A DNA stretch of 59,603 nt from Nitrososphaerota archaeon (GCA_027315065.1 DAHUYT010000007.1:1-59603), one strand, 5' to 3'. Shown: positions 42,628 to 51,928, counted from the stretch's first letter. Numbers and translations: made by a program. Notes: generated by a model not told the origin, from the sequence alone.

Positions 42628-44163
42628 ATGAGTAAAAGATCTTCGCCAAAGGCAATGGCAGCAATACTTGCAGTAGTTGTTTCTGCCTCTTTATTTCTGT
42701 CATACTATTACGTTTCTGAAATTGTCCCGCAAAAAACCGCCATTGTTACAGAGAATAAAACAAGCAATACGGCCCATCTACATGGAGTGTCTGAAAACAT
42801 GGAGGCATCTTCGTTTAAGAGTACATACATCACCGAGTATTCACTACCCAATGACACGTCACCTAATGCAATTTTAGTTGACAATAACGGCATGGTGTGG
42901 ACTGCTGGTTCAGGATCTGATATGCTGCTTGAGCTTGATCCAAAAAGTGCAGATCTTACGTTGTATCAAATACCGGAAAAAACCGACATGGGTGACAGAA
43001 TGTCCTGGTCAATGGTCGAGGATAAAGATAATTCCATATGGTTCTCTCAGTTTGGTTCTGACCCTCTCTGGAGATTTGACCCTCAAACAGCCAAGTTTGA
43101 GCTTTTTCATACTAGCGACACGCCTTTCCAGATGAAAGTTGACAACCAGACAGGCGACATATGGTTTACAACCCTTTCTGGTAATACTGTTGGGGTTGTA
43201 CAGAAGATTAGTAATAATACGGCAACAGGTGGCTACAAGATAAGTGAGTTTTCAGTAGGAAATGATACCTATCCTAGCGGTTTAACTCTGAGGGGAAATT
43301 CTGTATGGATAACTGAGCTTGAGAAAGGCAAGGTGGCAAAGTTTGATGTACTCCGCAATAGTGATGGCTTGGTTACGGGCATCAAAAAAGCATTAGAAAT
43401 TCCTCCCGCAGAAAACAAAGATCAATTTTCCATCCCTACGGATCTTTTGTTTTCAAGTAATGATACGCTTTGGGTTACCGAACATGGTACAAGCACAGTA
43501 ACAAAATACAAAATAAACTCTGGAGAGTTTACTAGATTTGCAACCTCCCAAAACAGATACGGGGTTGCCTCACTGCCTTTTTGGTTAAGGAAGAGCTTGG
43601 ATGATCAAGGGATCTGGTTTGATGAACACGAAGGAGGCAATGTAGCTTTTTTTAATATCAAAAATGAGACTCTGACCGAGTTTAAGCTACCAGATAATTC
43701 AAAAGATGTCACATACATGTTAAACCTTGCAACTGATCCTCACAATACCTGCAAGGCATGGTTCTCAGAGTGGAACGCAGATAAAATTGGAATGGTAAAC
43801 AGATGTCTTCTCGTGCCATTTGAGATTCGCTCAGATCTTCACAGTGTAGTGCTCAGCAGTGAATCTCATCAAAAAATAGATGTTGGAGTCTTGGCAAGAC
43901 AGGCAGTACCGATAGGTTCCAATTATACGACAGTCATTCTTAATGCATCAAGCTCTATGGAACCAGCTGCAGGATTTGTAAACATGTCTGCAACATTTGA
44001 GAACGGAAATACATTTGATTTGACTCAAGTCGGCAAGCAACAACATTTTAAGCTCTTACTTGAGGACCACTCTGCTCCTCCTGGAAATTATACTCTTGGA
44101 ATTAGCGCCTCTGATGGAATAGTGACCAGAACTATTTTTCTTGGTTTGATTGTAAATCCTTGA
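42628..44163 (+). CDS. Virginiamycin B lyase (Vgb)-like beta-propeller, membrane-anchored
   Basis: 511 aa. One N-terminal helix (AMAAILAVVVSASLFLSYYYV) then a Vgb/streptogramin-lyase propeller: TEYSLPNDTSPNAILVDNNG, WSMVEDKDNSIWFSQFGSDP, and similar blades ending with WFSEWNADKIGMVNRC. Final 100 residues form a beta-sandwich. In archaea such proteins are not drug lyases; probably an outer-surface sensor or enzyme of unknown substrate. Confidence 0.75.
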   Translation: MSKRSSPKAMAAILAVVVSASLFLSYYYVSEIVPQKTAIVTENKTSNTAHLHGVSENMEASSFKSTYITEYSLPNDTSPNAILVDNNGMVWTAGSGSDMLLELDPKSADLTLYQIPEKTDMGDRMSWSMVEDKDNSIWFSQFGSDPLWRFDPQTAKFELFHTSDTPFQMKVDNQTGDIWFTTLSGNTVGVVQKISNNTATGGYKISEFSVGNDTYPSGLTLRGNSVWITELEKGKVAKFDVLRNSDGLVTGIKKALEIPPAENKDQFSIPTDLLFSSNDTLWVTEHGTSTVTKYKINSGEFTRFATSQNRYGVASLPFWLRKSLDDQGIWFDEHEGGNVAFFNIKNETLTEFKLPDNSKDVTYMLNLATDPHNTCKAWFSEWNADKIGMVNRCLLVPFEIRSDLHSVVLSSESHQKIDVGVLARQAVPIGSNYTTVILNASSSMEPAAGFVNMSATFENGNTFDLTQVGKQQHFKLLLEDHSAPPGNYTLGISASDGIVTRTIFLGLIVNP

Positions 44164-44233
44164 GGCTTGGTTTGTTGTGTAAAGTTTTGATCTCAGTGGA
44201 GATCCTTACACCTAGTAATAAAATTTGAAAATA

Positions 44234-44290
44234 CAAATCTTACAAGATTTGCCCTCTAGTTATCGTGGGTCTAACAGGGCCCAAATCTTG
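44234..44290. other. Three mutually pairing segments between convergent genes
   Basis: CAAATCTT (44234-44241), AAGATTTG (44244-44251) and CAAATCTTG (44282-44290). Segment 2 can pair with 1 (two-base loop) or with 3 (about 30-base loop). Located between the 3' ends of two convergent genes, it probably acts as a bidirectional terminator or 3' stabiliser; a switching role is speculative. Confidence 0.4.
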
Positions 44291-44343
44291 ATGGGTACAT
44301 TGTTCAGAACTTATTTTTGACATCCATTTTGGAGTGAACACAA

Positions 44344-44757
44344 CTAACGATAACATCGTTCCGATTCCTTAATCGAGTAATCATTGGCACTCATGTCACG
44401 CCTGCTCATTAGACCGTTCTCATCAAATTCCCAGTGTTCATTGCCATGAGTACGCATCCACTGACCGGTGTCTGCGTCTTGCCATTCATATTCAAAACGT
44501 ACCGATATACGATTATCTGTATAGCACCATAGTTCTTTCATTAGTTTATAGTCAAGCTCCTTGGCCCACTTGCGTTTGAGAAATTCAATTATTGCATTGC
44601 GGCCTTTGAAGAATTCTGTACGATTTCTCCATTGAGAATCTACAGTGTATGCCTTTGCCACAAGTTCTGGGTTCCTAGTGTTCCAAGCATCTTGGGCTGC
44701 TTTTACTTTGGCTCGTGCAGTTTCTTCATTGAAAGGAGGCTTTAGATTGGTACTCAT
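44344..44757 (-). CDS. DUF1348 / NTF2-like (SnoaL-type) protein
   Basis: 137 aa from Met 5 of the frame (44757; 44769 also possible). ETARAKVKAAQDAWNTRNPELVAKAYT and SQWRNRTEFFKGRNAIIEFLKRKW and RFEYEWQDADTGQWMRTHGNEHWEF are the standard DUF1348 blocks of the NTF2/SnoaL fold, in which a conical pocket binds small molecules. Substrate unknown. Confidence 0.87.
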   Translation of the reverse strand: MSTNLKPPFNEETARAKVKAAQDAWNTRNPELVAKAYTVDSQWRNRTEFFKGRNAIIEFLKRKWAKELDYKLMKELWCYTDNRISVRFEYEWQDADTGQWMRTHGNEHWEFDENGLMSRRDMSANDYSIKESERCYR

Positions 44758-44950
44758 TACAACACCCATAGTGGAGGTTCCATGCTCATCATAAAGTCAT
44801 AAACAATTATTTCAAGGTTCTTTTAGTTTATTAAAAAGAGAGACAGGCAATGAGATTCATCTTTGATAATTCGATATACGGGCAAAGCCTCAGGGATCCA
44901 GAAACAAATAGGCCTGAAATAACCAATATTATTATTGTGACCGTTATTGC

Positions 44951-46120
44951 TTAGAAAATATTTTTCATGTCTATTTTTCTAATAGATGTCTTCAAACGTT
45001 TCGTGCCGCGCTGGGACAAGTTTCTGACTACCTTGCTTCCCAAATTATCAAAAATCTTTGAGAGATCCCATCCCATCTCGTTATAATTGTATGTCTTGTA
45101 TGGAGTTATGATCCTAACACCCACCTCATAATGAGGCCTGTTACTTGCAGGATTGTGTATTGTTTTAATTGATGCCTTTGCGGATTCCACATCTGGATAC
45201 ACTTTTCGAAGAGTCCGGATTATTTTGTCAAACTTTGTCTTGACAATTTCTGCACTGGAATAATCTTCAGGAAGGCCCACCATATACAGCGGAACATTGC
45301 TTGGTATTTTTGATTCAAGAAGATCGACTATATCCTTGTAGGTGATTATTCCGTGGATGTCATCCCATAAGGTAAGCAGGCAACACGATGCATCATTTTT
45401 TAACATTGAATCTATTACCAGACTCAGAGGCGCATGGGTGTCAAGATTTGGAATGCGTGAGCTGCCCATATTTCCAATTTCTGACTCGTATTTTTTCATT
45501 GATTTTACTCCCCGCAGCCCCATTCCTATCTTCTCTCCAGGCTTTATCACCTGCAAAAGATGCATCGAGGTTAAGACATGTGAAACCTTATTCCCCTTGA
45601 TTACTGGGAGATGGTCTATTTTTTTAGTAATCATGATTTTTCTTGCAGTTGCAAGAGAATCATCGCTTTTTACTGTAATCAGTCCTGATACAAGTATACG
45701 GTTGGCTGGAATCCACTTTAAATTCCGTTTTTGCAAAAGTCCAATTATATCCTGTACATTAATCACTCCGATTATCTGGTCGTTTTCCACTATAGGAACA
45801 GAACGCATCCTATAATGTGATAAAAGCGCGGCTGCCTTTTCTACCGTATCGCTTCTAGTCAGTGGTTGGATCTTTCGCAATAGCGGTTTTACCTTCATGT
45901 TTTCAACATCTTTTGCAGATAACAGATCTCTTGCACCTATTGTCAGCACGTCTTTTCCGTCCATGCAAAACACATCATAGGAATTCGCATTTACCAAAAT
46001 GCCAACTACCTTGGATATTGTATAAGTGGGCTCGATGGTGGTTGCTTTTTTTAGGATTTTACCTACCCTGAAATCTCGTACATCTTTTAAATGTGCATAA
46101 ACAATTTGTGGTGAACTCAT
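44951..46120 (-). CDS. CBS-domain protein with C-terminal ribosome-hibernation-like domain
   Basis: 389 aa. Four CBS motifs (two Bateman pairs) fill residues 15-280 (for example MRSVPIVENDQIIGVINVQDIIGLL, IDHLPVIKGNKVSHVLT, LLTLWDDIHGIITYKDIVDLL). The last 100 residues (FDKIIRTLRKVYPDVESAKASIKTIHN…HYEVGVRIITPYKTY…GWDLSKIFDNLGSKVVRNL) look like an S30AE/HPF-type ribosome-binding domain. Bateman domains bind adenine nucleotides, so it could couple energy status to ribosome activity. Confidence 0.75.
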   Translation of the reverse strand: MSSPQIVYAHLKDVRDFRVGKILKKATTIEPTYTISKVVGILVNANSYDVFCMDGKDVLTIGARDLLSAKDVENMKVKPLLRKIQPLTRSDTVEKAAALLSHYRMRSVPIVENDQIIGVINVQDIIGLLQKRNLKWIPANRILVSGLITVKSDDSLATARKIMITKKIDHLPVIKGNKVSHVLTSMHLLQVIKPGEKIGMGLRGVKSMKKYESEIGNMGSSRIPNLDTHAPLSLVIDSMLKNDASCCLLTLWDDIHGIITYKDIVDLLESKIPSNVPLYMVGLPEDYSSAEIVKTKFDKIIRTLRKVYPDVESAKASIKTIHNPASNRPHYEVGVRIITPYKTYNYNEMGWDLSKIFDNLGSKVVRNLSQRGTKRLKTSIRKIDMKNIF

Positions 46121-46282
46121 TTTTGATTATCTCTTTTTGATTATTCTTCTCAATTATATGTTAGGGTTATAAAAGGCAACTATGATTTTTATCTTTGATA
46201 ATCAATGATAAAACCAATTTCATTAATTTAGAATAAACATATTCAATTTTTTTACTAATAGGTACTTGGGTTTTCATTTTAA

Positions 46283-46390
46283 TTAAGGTATTTCAATTAT
46301 CATGTCAAACCTGCGTGGCCTGAGAAGAGTCGAGTCCATAACATCAAGCCTGTTGGTTGCACCAATAGAGGGAAAAGAGATCATCACAAG
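46283..46390 (-). pseudogene. Fragment of an AAA+ ATPase (CDC48-like)
   Basis: The minus frame SFPSIGATNRLDVMDSTLLRPRRFDMIIEIP ending in TAA matches the sensor-1/arginine-finger segment of CDC48/VCP-type ATPases (…ATNRPDxIDxALLRPGRFD…), with the usual RPGR changed to RPRR. No other ATPase part is nearby. Confidence 0.65.
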
Positions 46391-46398
46391 GGAATGTC

Positions 46399-46947
46399 TT
46401 ATGCCTTCACTTTGATAGTCATGGTAGAAGACATGGGTTTTAACTTTGTAGATAGGCCCAACGCCTTTTGAATAAAATCTGCAAATACAAACCCCATTGC
46501 CTTGGACCACTTGAGTCCAAAATCGTGTTCGAAAACAAGATTGAGATAACCTTCCTTGTCTGTAAAGGAGCTAAATCTATGATAACAGCCTGCCCACAAC
46601 GACATTGTCTCAAACAAATACTTGCTCAAGTTTTCCATTGTAACTGGGACATTATTATGTTCAAAAACAATAAGAAACGTGTTGGTACCAGCACTCTCCA
46701 GTATTTCTACCATCTTCTTTTCATCCACTGCGTTAACTATCTCTTTCCATACCTTGGCCGGAACAATGAATCCGCGCTGTTCTTCTACATGTCTGTAAAA
46801 TTGAAGATGTTTTGATAATATCAGGTTGGTCTTTGCGTTAATGCTATGACCGCTTTTTTTCGCTTCATTTTTCAATTGGTCAAGAAGAGATTTGTCCATC
46901 GCAACAGTTAGGTTTGCCCTGTGACTATCTTTGAATTCTCCTCTCAT
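46399..46947 (-). CDS. Ribbon-helix-helix protein with C-terminal 'HDFG' domain
   Basis: 182 aa. HRANLTVAMDKSLLDQLKNEA…INAKTNLILSKHL is an RHH-like N-terminus; LVFEHDFGLKWSKAMGFVFADF is the counterpart of the HDLG blocks at 8285 and 8820. The third member of this family in the window, but unlinked. Confidence 0.65.
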   Translation of the reverse strand: MRGEFKDSHRANLTVAMDKSLLDQLKNEAKKSGHSINAKTNLILSKHLQFYRHVEEQRGFIVPAKVWKEIVNAVDEKKMVEILESAGTNTFLIVFEHNNVPVTMENLSKYLFETMSLWAGCYHRFSSFTDKEGYLNLVFEHDFGLKWSKAMGFVFADFIQKALGLSTKLKPMSSTMTIKVKA

Positions 46948-47088
46948 AATTTCTACCCGATGATTGTATCATAAGGTACTATAAAACAATAATCAATAAA
47001 ATTTCATTTTTTGTATTATTACAATATCAGAAGATGATTGGGTAAATTCCATACCTGGATAATTACGTAGAGCCAACATCAAGAAAGT

Positions 47089-47262
47089 ATGGATTTCATG
47101 TCATTAGGAAAAATAATTTCAGATGAAAAAGAATCACTGGAATTCTTACGATCAAGATACAACAAAATGCCCTACCATTTTGCAAAAGCAGGCAAATCTA
47201 CATCAGAGTGGGTATTCTCTGTTGCTGTATCTCCATTTCATTTCCTTGATGTACAGCAGTAA
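47089..47262 (+). CDS. Small soluble protein (57 aa)
   Basis: From ATG 47089: ISDEKESLEFLRSRYNKMPYHFAKAGKSTSEWVFSVAV. A second ATG is at 47098. The sequence looks coding (charged helix then hydrophobic strand) but no family is recognised. It is followed after 160 bases by the MEDS gene. Confidence 0.4.
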   Translation: MDFMSLGKIISDEKESLEFLRSRYNKMPYHFAKAGKSTSEWVFSVAVSPFHFLDVQQ

Positions 47263-47421
47263 CTTGTCAGGACTGATTCTCTGGTATTTCATCACGGCCT
47301 ATTTGATTTGATATGTTACATGTTAGGGGTAGAATATACATGATCACCTAATTTTTTTAATTTATTTTCTGTGCACTTCTGTGTTCTGATTTTAATTATA
47401 CCATACAGCCTCTGTATTAGC

Positions 47422-48006
47422 GTGTATACTCAAAGCCATGTGCCTTTTGAATATATCGACTCTATAGAAAATGGACAACATATAGCTCTTTTCTATGATG
47501 AACCCCAGTATGCAAGATTTATAGAATTTCGATTCATAAAAAATGGGCTGTCTGCTGGTCAAACCTGTATTTACGCAACTCAAGAAGACTCAGGTTCAAT
47601 AGTCCTCAAGATGTTAAGTTTTGGAATTCCGATAAAGTACTTTGAGAAAGGCCAGTTAAAGGTCTATCAAATTCATCACGTGTTAGGCAATAGAGATCAA
47701 ATGGTGAAAAGTTGTAAGGAATACATAGGCAACATCATGTTAGGTCTTAGTTCTCCATTTAGGCTAGTCTCAAGAATAATGCCCGATGTTAGCACTGAGG
47801 ATGGAATATCGGTTGAACTGGAACTTGAGCATTTTGTGCATGAAAACTTTGAGGGTTTTGGTGGATCTTTGATTTGTCCATACGAGGTTACAAAAATAGA
47901 ATCCAGCATGCGTAGCAAATGGTTACAGAATCTTAGAGAAAATCATCACACGGTGATTTATGCGCCTAAGTTTGGACAGGGCGGAGTATTTACAATGGTA
48001 AAATGA
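47422..48006 (+). CDS. MEDS-domain (DcmR-type) sensory protein
   Basis: 194 aa from GTG 47422, chosen because a TATA-like TTAATTATACC (47391-47401) lies about 27 bases upstream. FEYIDSIENGQHIALFYDEPQYARFIEFRFIKNGL and later STEDGISVELELEHFVHENFEGF match MEDS (RecA-like) domains found in methyl-metabolism sensors and archaeal signal proteins. No DNA-binding part is attached. Confidence 0.78.
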   Translation: MYTQSHVPFEYIDSIENGQHIALFYDEPQYARFIEFRFIKNGLSAGQTCIYATQEDSGSIVLKMLSFGIPIKYFEKGQLKVYQIHHVLGNRDQMVKSCKEYIGNIMLGLSSPFRLVSRIMPDVSTEDGISVELELEHFVHENFEGFGGSLICPYEVTKIESSMRSKWLQNLRENHHTVIYAPKFGQGGVFTMVK

Positions 48007-48181
48007 GTTATGTTGTCATGAAGTTACTGCCATTAGGAAGAGGCATGTGGAGTCACTCGGCATACAATGAATACGGCTAAGAAAAATTTTTCTGTTAAAT
48101 TTCTTCATAAAATCTCTTGGACTCGGACTAACTGTTGGTTTAAAAACTGTAAGATTTGCACTCACTATGCTCAAGTGTGGA

Positions 48182-49282
48182 TTATGATTTTATTTTAAAA
48201 AGAGATGTTTTACGAGAAAATAACATCAGAAAAAGAAAAGTCATCATCAAAATCAAGGTTGGAAGAGGATATTCTGGAACAGGGGTGGTGGGTTGAATTG
48301 ATACCACATTTTTTCCAAAAGGAAACAACAGGCTAACATGCTTGTATTCTTTTCCTGAGAGGATCTCCGTGGAGGATATGCTTTTAGTAGTATTTTCACC
48401 ATTCAACATAACACTCAAAGATTGAGATTCATCATATGAAGGTGGCCCCGAAATCATCATGAGTTCTGCCCAGCCGCCTTGAGGAAAAACTCCTTCAACG
48501 TTAAAGGAAATGCTATGCGATATTTCGTCATAATGTACGTTTTTTATTTCACCGTCAGAGCCAAGTTCAAATGTTACGGTTTGGTTATTTTCTGCAGGCA
48601 GGGTGTAATTCTGTCCAGATTGTCCTGGTACAAAGCAACTGTAATAGCTGACATACTTTGATACTGAGTCGATAGGAACTAGTGTGAACGTGGAAGAGCC
48701 GTTTGGCGGTATCTTGGAAATGAAATCGCTTTGAACTACATCAAGTACTTTGGCATGAGCATCCTCTGCTATGGCAAAAACTGTAATTCCATAAGCGCCA
48801 AGTGTTGAGGTATTTCGTAAAGTTCCAGTAATTGCATGTGTGTTATGGTCCATGTGAAGGGTGGAATAATCCACCTTGAGGAATTCATCTGGCCTTGCAA
48901 GCGTTACCTGTGAATCTACCCTCATTTCGGACAGATCTGGTTGGTAATCAGATGGTAGTTTAATTTTAAAGGGCATTGCCATGCCGTGTCCAACTATTCC
49001 AATATATTTGCCATACTGAGATTGTGCAGTTGAATTACCAAAGTAAACAGTTGATTCAATGTTATTGTTAGGATCATTATTTTGTACTTCTCCTATGACA
49101 TATTTTTTTCCGTCATTGTCTGTTACTGTCTGTTTGAAATTCAAAACTCCCGGATTATATGCAAAAGATGGTTGGAAAAACAGATTTACCAATACCACTG
49201 ATAACACCGCAAAAATAGTCATGTAAAATAGAGATTTGTTTCTAGTTTTTGCTCCAGTATTATCATTTAATTTAAAATGCAA
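48182..49282 (-). CDS. Secreted beta-sandwich protein with C-terminal sorting-like helix
   Basis: 366 aa. Signal peptide (LFYMTIFAVLSVVLVNLFFQPSFA), a FxxAxxE-type domain (KYVIGEVQNNDPNNNIES…) and C-terminal VPEYPLPTLILMMTFLFLMLF followed by Arg/Lys. The VPEYP-helix-basic end is a variant of the PEF-CTERM signal (cf. VPEFG at 14801). Displayed on the surface, function unknown. It lies next to nirK. Confidence 0.72.
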   Translation of the reverse strand: MHFKLNDNTGAKTRNKSLFYMTIFAVLSVVLVNLFFQPSFAYNPGVLNFKQTVTDNDGKKYVIGEVQNNDPNNNIESTVYFGNSTAQSQYGKYIGIVGHGMAMPFKIKLPSDYQPDLSEMRVDSQVTLARPDEFLKVDYSTLHMDHNTHAITGTLRNTSTLGAYGITVFAIAEDAHAKVLDVVQSDFISKIPPNGSSTFTLVPIDSVSKYVSYYSCFVPGQSGQNYTLPAENNQTVTFELGSDGEIKNVHYDEISHSISFNVEGVFPQGGWAELMMISGPPSYDESQSLSVMLNGENTTKSISSTEILSGKEYKHVSLLFPFGKNVVSIQPTTPVPEYPLPTLILMMTFLFLMLFSRKTSLFKIKS

Positions 49283-49331
49283 GTTGTGTTACTAATTTAA
49301 AAATAAGAGAGAGAGGGATTTATTGATTTGT

Positions 49332-50657
49332 TTAACTTGTTGGATCTGTAGCTGACGGTACCTGCAGGTTGCAACTGTCTGCTGTGTCACTGGTGTTTAT
49401 AGTCCACTTACCACTGGTATATTGTACGCAGTTTGAGTTAAGTGGAGTTCCCATTGTGTAGGGTGTGGTTGGCTGAGAGATACTCTGTGAACCTGTTGGA
49501 GGTACGGCATTAGATGGGTTTGGTGTTGCCGTGTTTGAATCCACTATTATTGGTGCAAACTGTCCTTTGAACAGAGGAGAATAATTGTGGTTTACTATGA
49601 CATACAGCCCAGGTTGATCAAACTTTACATCAACTATTGCAGTATTTGATCCTCCTAGGTTTATTGTCTGTACACCTTTCTCGATTACACCACCCTGGTC
49701 TACTCTGTTAAGCTGCTGTCCTACTATGTGGAAGTTCAACAGTTCATCTCCTACATTTAGTAAGAAGAATCTCACATGATCACCTACGTTAAAGTGCAGT
49801 GGTATCGCTCCAGTGGTCTTTGTTATAACTGGGTCATAACCAAATGGAATTCCGTTGATGTAGGTAAATGTTGCATTGTGGTTGAACATGGCCTGTCTGT
49901 TATAATCACCTGTGTTTGTCAGGTAATATTCAGAAAAGTCAAGTGTGACCTCTTTTGCATTTGGTGATACTTGTTCTGTTGTCAGCGTATCTGGTCCATT
50001 ACTGTTAGATGGAACCGTAAGATCATATCCTTGGTATCCGTTTATTGGATCAACTATTACCATACCTTGCATTCCACGAAACACGTGTTCGTCAAGATCT
50101 ACTACATTTCCTTCACAGTGATACTCAAATGCACCTGCCTGTGTTGCTACAAATGTGTAGGACTTGCTAGTGCCTGGAGTAGTTGGAAGGAAGTTTGCCG
50201 CAGTTACTATTGACGCGTGATTATCAATGCTGTGGTTGTCAGTACTTGATTGTGGGTTTATTATAGTTGCATTGACAATGTCTCCCTGCGTTACTCGGAT
50301 TGTTGGACCCGGAATAGTTCCATTAAACGTGTATGCGATTACCTGGCCTGGTGCTCCGAGACTTGATGGTAGCTTTATTGTCTTTTCAATTGCCACCAGA
50401 GTCATGTGCACAACATGCGCGCCATGTGCTTCATCCTCTTGCGCCTGAGCAAGTTGTATTGGAGCAAAGCCGCCTGGCATGTTAAGCTGCAAATTAGCAT
50501 CAGATATAGAAGGGATTGAGACGGTTGGCTTGACAGTCTGTGCAGTTGCAGTAATGTTTGTGTTTGTCATTAATACAAATGCCATTACAAGTATACCAGC
50601 AACTGCAGCTGCTGAAATTGTAATTGTTTTTCTGTTTTTAAAAGTCATTGTCTCCAA
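49332..50657 (-). CDS. nirK: Copper-containing nitrite reductase (AOA type)
   Basis: 441 aa with signal peptide. All copper ligands of NirK are present: type 1 H142, C181, H191, M196; type 2 H147, H180 and H357; the catalytic Asp D145 (HSIDNHA) and second-domain His H310 (NFHIVG). It should reduce nitrite to NO outside the membrane, an intermediate thought to be needed for ammonia oxidation in archaea. The tail is a Pro/Ser/Thr-rich extension (residues 375-441) with C409 and C431. Transcribed on the minus strand as one gene. Confidence 0.92.
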   Translation of the reverse strand: METMTFKNRKTITISAAAVAGILVMAFVLMTNTNITATAQTVKPTVSIPSISDANLQLNMPGGFAPIQLAQAQEDEAHGAHVVHMTLVAIEKTIKLPSSLGAPGQVIAYTFNGTIPGPTIRVTQGDIVNATIINPQSSTDNHSIDNHASIVTAANFLPTTPGTSKSYTFVATQAGAFEYHCEGNVVDLDEHVFRGMQGMVIVDPINGYQGYDLTVPSNSNGPDTLTTEQVSPNAKEVTLDFSEYYLTNTGDYNRQAMFNHNATFTYINGIPFGYDPVITKTTGAIPLHFNVGDHVRFFLLNVGDELLNFHIVGQQLNRVDQGGVIEKGVQTINLGGSNTAIVDVKFDQPGLYVIVNHNYSPLFKGQFAPIIVDSNTATPNPSNAVPPTGSQSISQPTTPYTMGTPLNSNCVQYTSGKWTINTSDTADSCNLQVPSATDPTS

Positions 50658-50881
50658 GTTTGGAGATATATCATATAAACATCATGAATGCCATAATATA
50701 ATTTATGGAATTATTTTACAAAATGTGCGATATATGATGATTTTCAATTGTATGTTAATAAAGAAGAAAAATTTCTTATACCATACAACTTCACTTAACT
50801 ACAAAACTCCTATCAAATTTTTATTTTATTATTTACATTGAGTTTTCCTGGTGTTCTGACCAATGCCTTACTTTACTGTCT

Positions 50882-51178
50882 GTGTTAGTGCAGATATTCC
50901 GGAAGAAAGAACCAAGTACTACAAATACAATCAAGAGTTCTTGCGAGGATGTTTCTGGTTTGATTAAAAATTTTCTTGAGATATCAATACAATGTGATGT
51001 TATGAACAACGCAGTAAAGATAAAGTTACTTGGAAACCTGCAAAATTATCTCTTACCAATAAACTTTAGACAGTACACTGGCAAGATAGGGTCAAACATA
51101 CAACTTGTTGCATCAGAAAAGATTGAGATTGGTACCAGAACTTTTATTTCAAATATCCTAATTCCTCAAGTTTTTTGA
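50882..51178 (+). CDS. ORF of doubtful status (98 aa)
   Basis: GTG start. The middle (DVSGLIKNFLEISIQCDVMNNAVKIKLLGN) is protein-like, but its 3' end runs into an antisense cysC fragment. Could be a 3'-truncated gene. No motif. Confidence 0.3.
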   Translation: MLVQIFRKKEPSTTNTIKSSCEDVSGLIKNFLEISIQCDVMNNAVKIKLLGNLQNYLLPINFRQYTGKIGSNIQLVASEKIEIGTRTFISNILIPQVF

Positions 51179-51248
51179 TTATGATTTGAAGGTGTTGCTC
51201 TGGCGTGCTCTTTTCAGCATCCAAAATTATCTCGGGGTTTTGCGGCAA
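51144..51248 (-). pseudogene. 3' end of an APS kinase (cysC) copy
   Basis: Encodes LPQNPEIILDAEKSTPEQHL…LEELGYLK with its own TAA (51144-51146), close to the C-terminus of the intact enzyme (…PQNPEIILDTEKNTPEQ…). The rest of the gene is missing. Confidence 0.75.
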
Positions 51249-51250
51249 TA

Positions 51251-51349
51251 AGACAAAAAGGAAGCCATGTCACCCTTACCAATGGTGCAATATACGTCAC
51301 GGTTCCATTGAAAGGAGATTCGTGTAGGATTGCTCGGAGTTATCCCTAA
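51251..51349 (+). pseudogene. hicA toxin fragment
   Basis: RQKGSHVTLTNGAIYVTVPLKGD is the central part of HicA (GSH with the catalytic His, then a VPxH-type strand, here VPLK). Preceded by a cysC scrap and without start codon; frame breaks after GD. Decayed. Confidence 0.6.
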
Positions 51350-51404
51350 GAGATTGTGGCATCTCAAGGGAACGGTTTCTCAAAGTTTAACATGATTTGA
51401 TTAT

Positions 51405-51659
51405 TCATTTGTAAACTTTTTTCCTGTGCTCAAACCTTAGAAGATATAGAACTGTTCCCTGATACGCATAGATGAGTCTGTAGGGTTTTACATATACAGT
51501 CCTTTCACCTTTCAAGTCATATCTTAGCGGCTTTCCCAATTCAGGCGATTCCACTATGTTTTGTATCTGTTTTTGCAGTTTTTCTTTTATTTTATTATCT
51601 TTGATTTTTGTAACTTCGTTTTTGAACTTGTCAGACCATATTATTTGGGTAATTACCAT
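51405..51659 (-). CDS. RelE-family toxin
   Basis: 84 aa. WSDKFKNEVTKIKDNKIKEKLQKQI…GKPLRYDLKGERTVYVKPYRLIYAY…LLRFEHRKKVYK contains the basic strands and final ExRKxVY region of RelE-type mRNA interferases. Its start overlaps the AbrB-type antitoxin by 7 bases. Confidence 0.88.
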   Translation of the reverse strand: MVITQIIWSDKFKNEVTKIKDNKIKEKLQKQIQNIVESPELGKPLRYDLKGERTVYVKPYRLIYAYQGTVLYLLRFEHRKKVYK

Positions 51660-51925
51660 TTGGCAAATTCCATAAAGAATTTTGATGTCTTGGCTTTTCC
51701 ACCCTTGCCACTTTCTATTTCACGCCATGCCTCATGGATAGACTTGAGTGTTTTAATATCGTCCTGGCTCAATCCTTGGTCTACCTTTTTTAAAACGATC
51801 AAGCCCTTTTTTTCTGTTATCACAAACACGTTTCCATCCTTTATGTCAAGTTTTTTTCTTACCTTGTTGGGTATAACTATCTGTCCCCTACTGCTGACTG
51901 TGGTGAACATGGTTTCATTTGACAT
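51653..51925 (-). CDS. AbrB/MazE-type antitoxin
   Basis: 90 aa. TTVSSRGQIVIPNKVRKKLDIKDG is the SpoVT/AbrB domain; the C-terminal helix (SQDDIKTLKSIHEAWREIE) should bind the toxin. A palindrome lies right at the start codon (51929-51943). Unusual because RelE toxins are mostly paired with RelB/RHH antitoxins. Confidence 0.88.
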   Translation of the reverse strand: MSNETMFTTVSSRGQIVIPNKVRKKLDIKDGNVFVITEKKGLIVLKKVDQGLSQDDIKTLKSIHEAWREIESGKGGKAKTSKFFMEFAKW

Positions 51926-51928
51926 GAT

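Noticed and set aside
42628-44163. Streptogramin resistance gene
   Set aside because: Vgb-like fold only; anchored, with extra C-terminal domain and no drug context.
49332-50657. Laccase-type multicopper oxidase
   Set aside because: Only two cupredoxin domains, NirK Asp and second-domain His present, no trinuclear-cluster HCHxxxH pattern.
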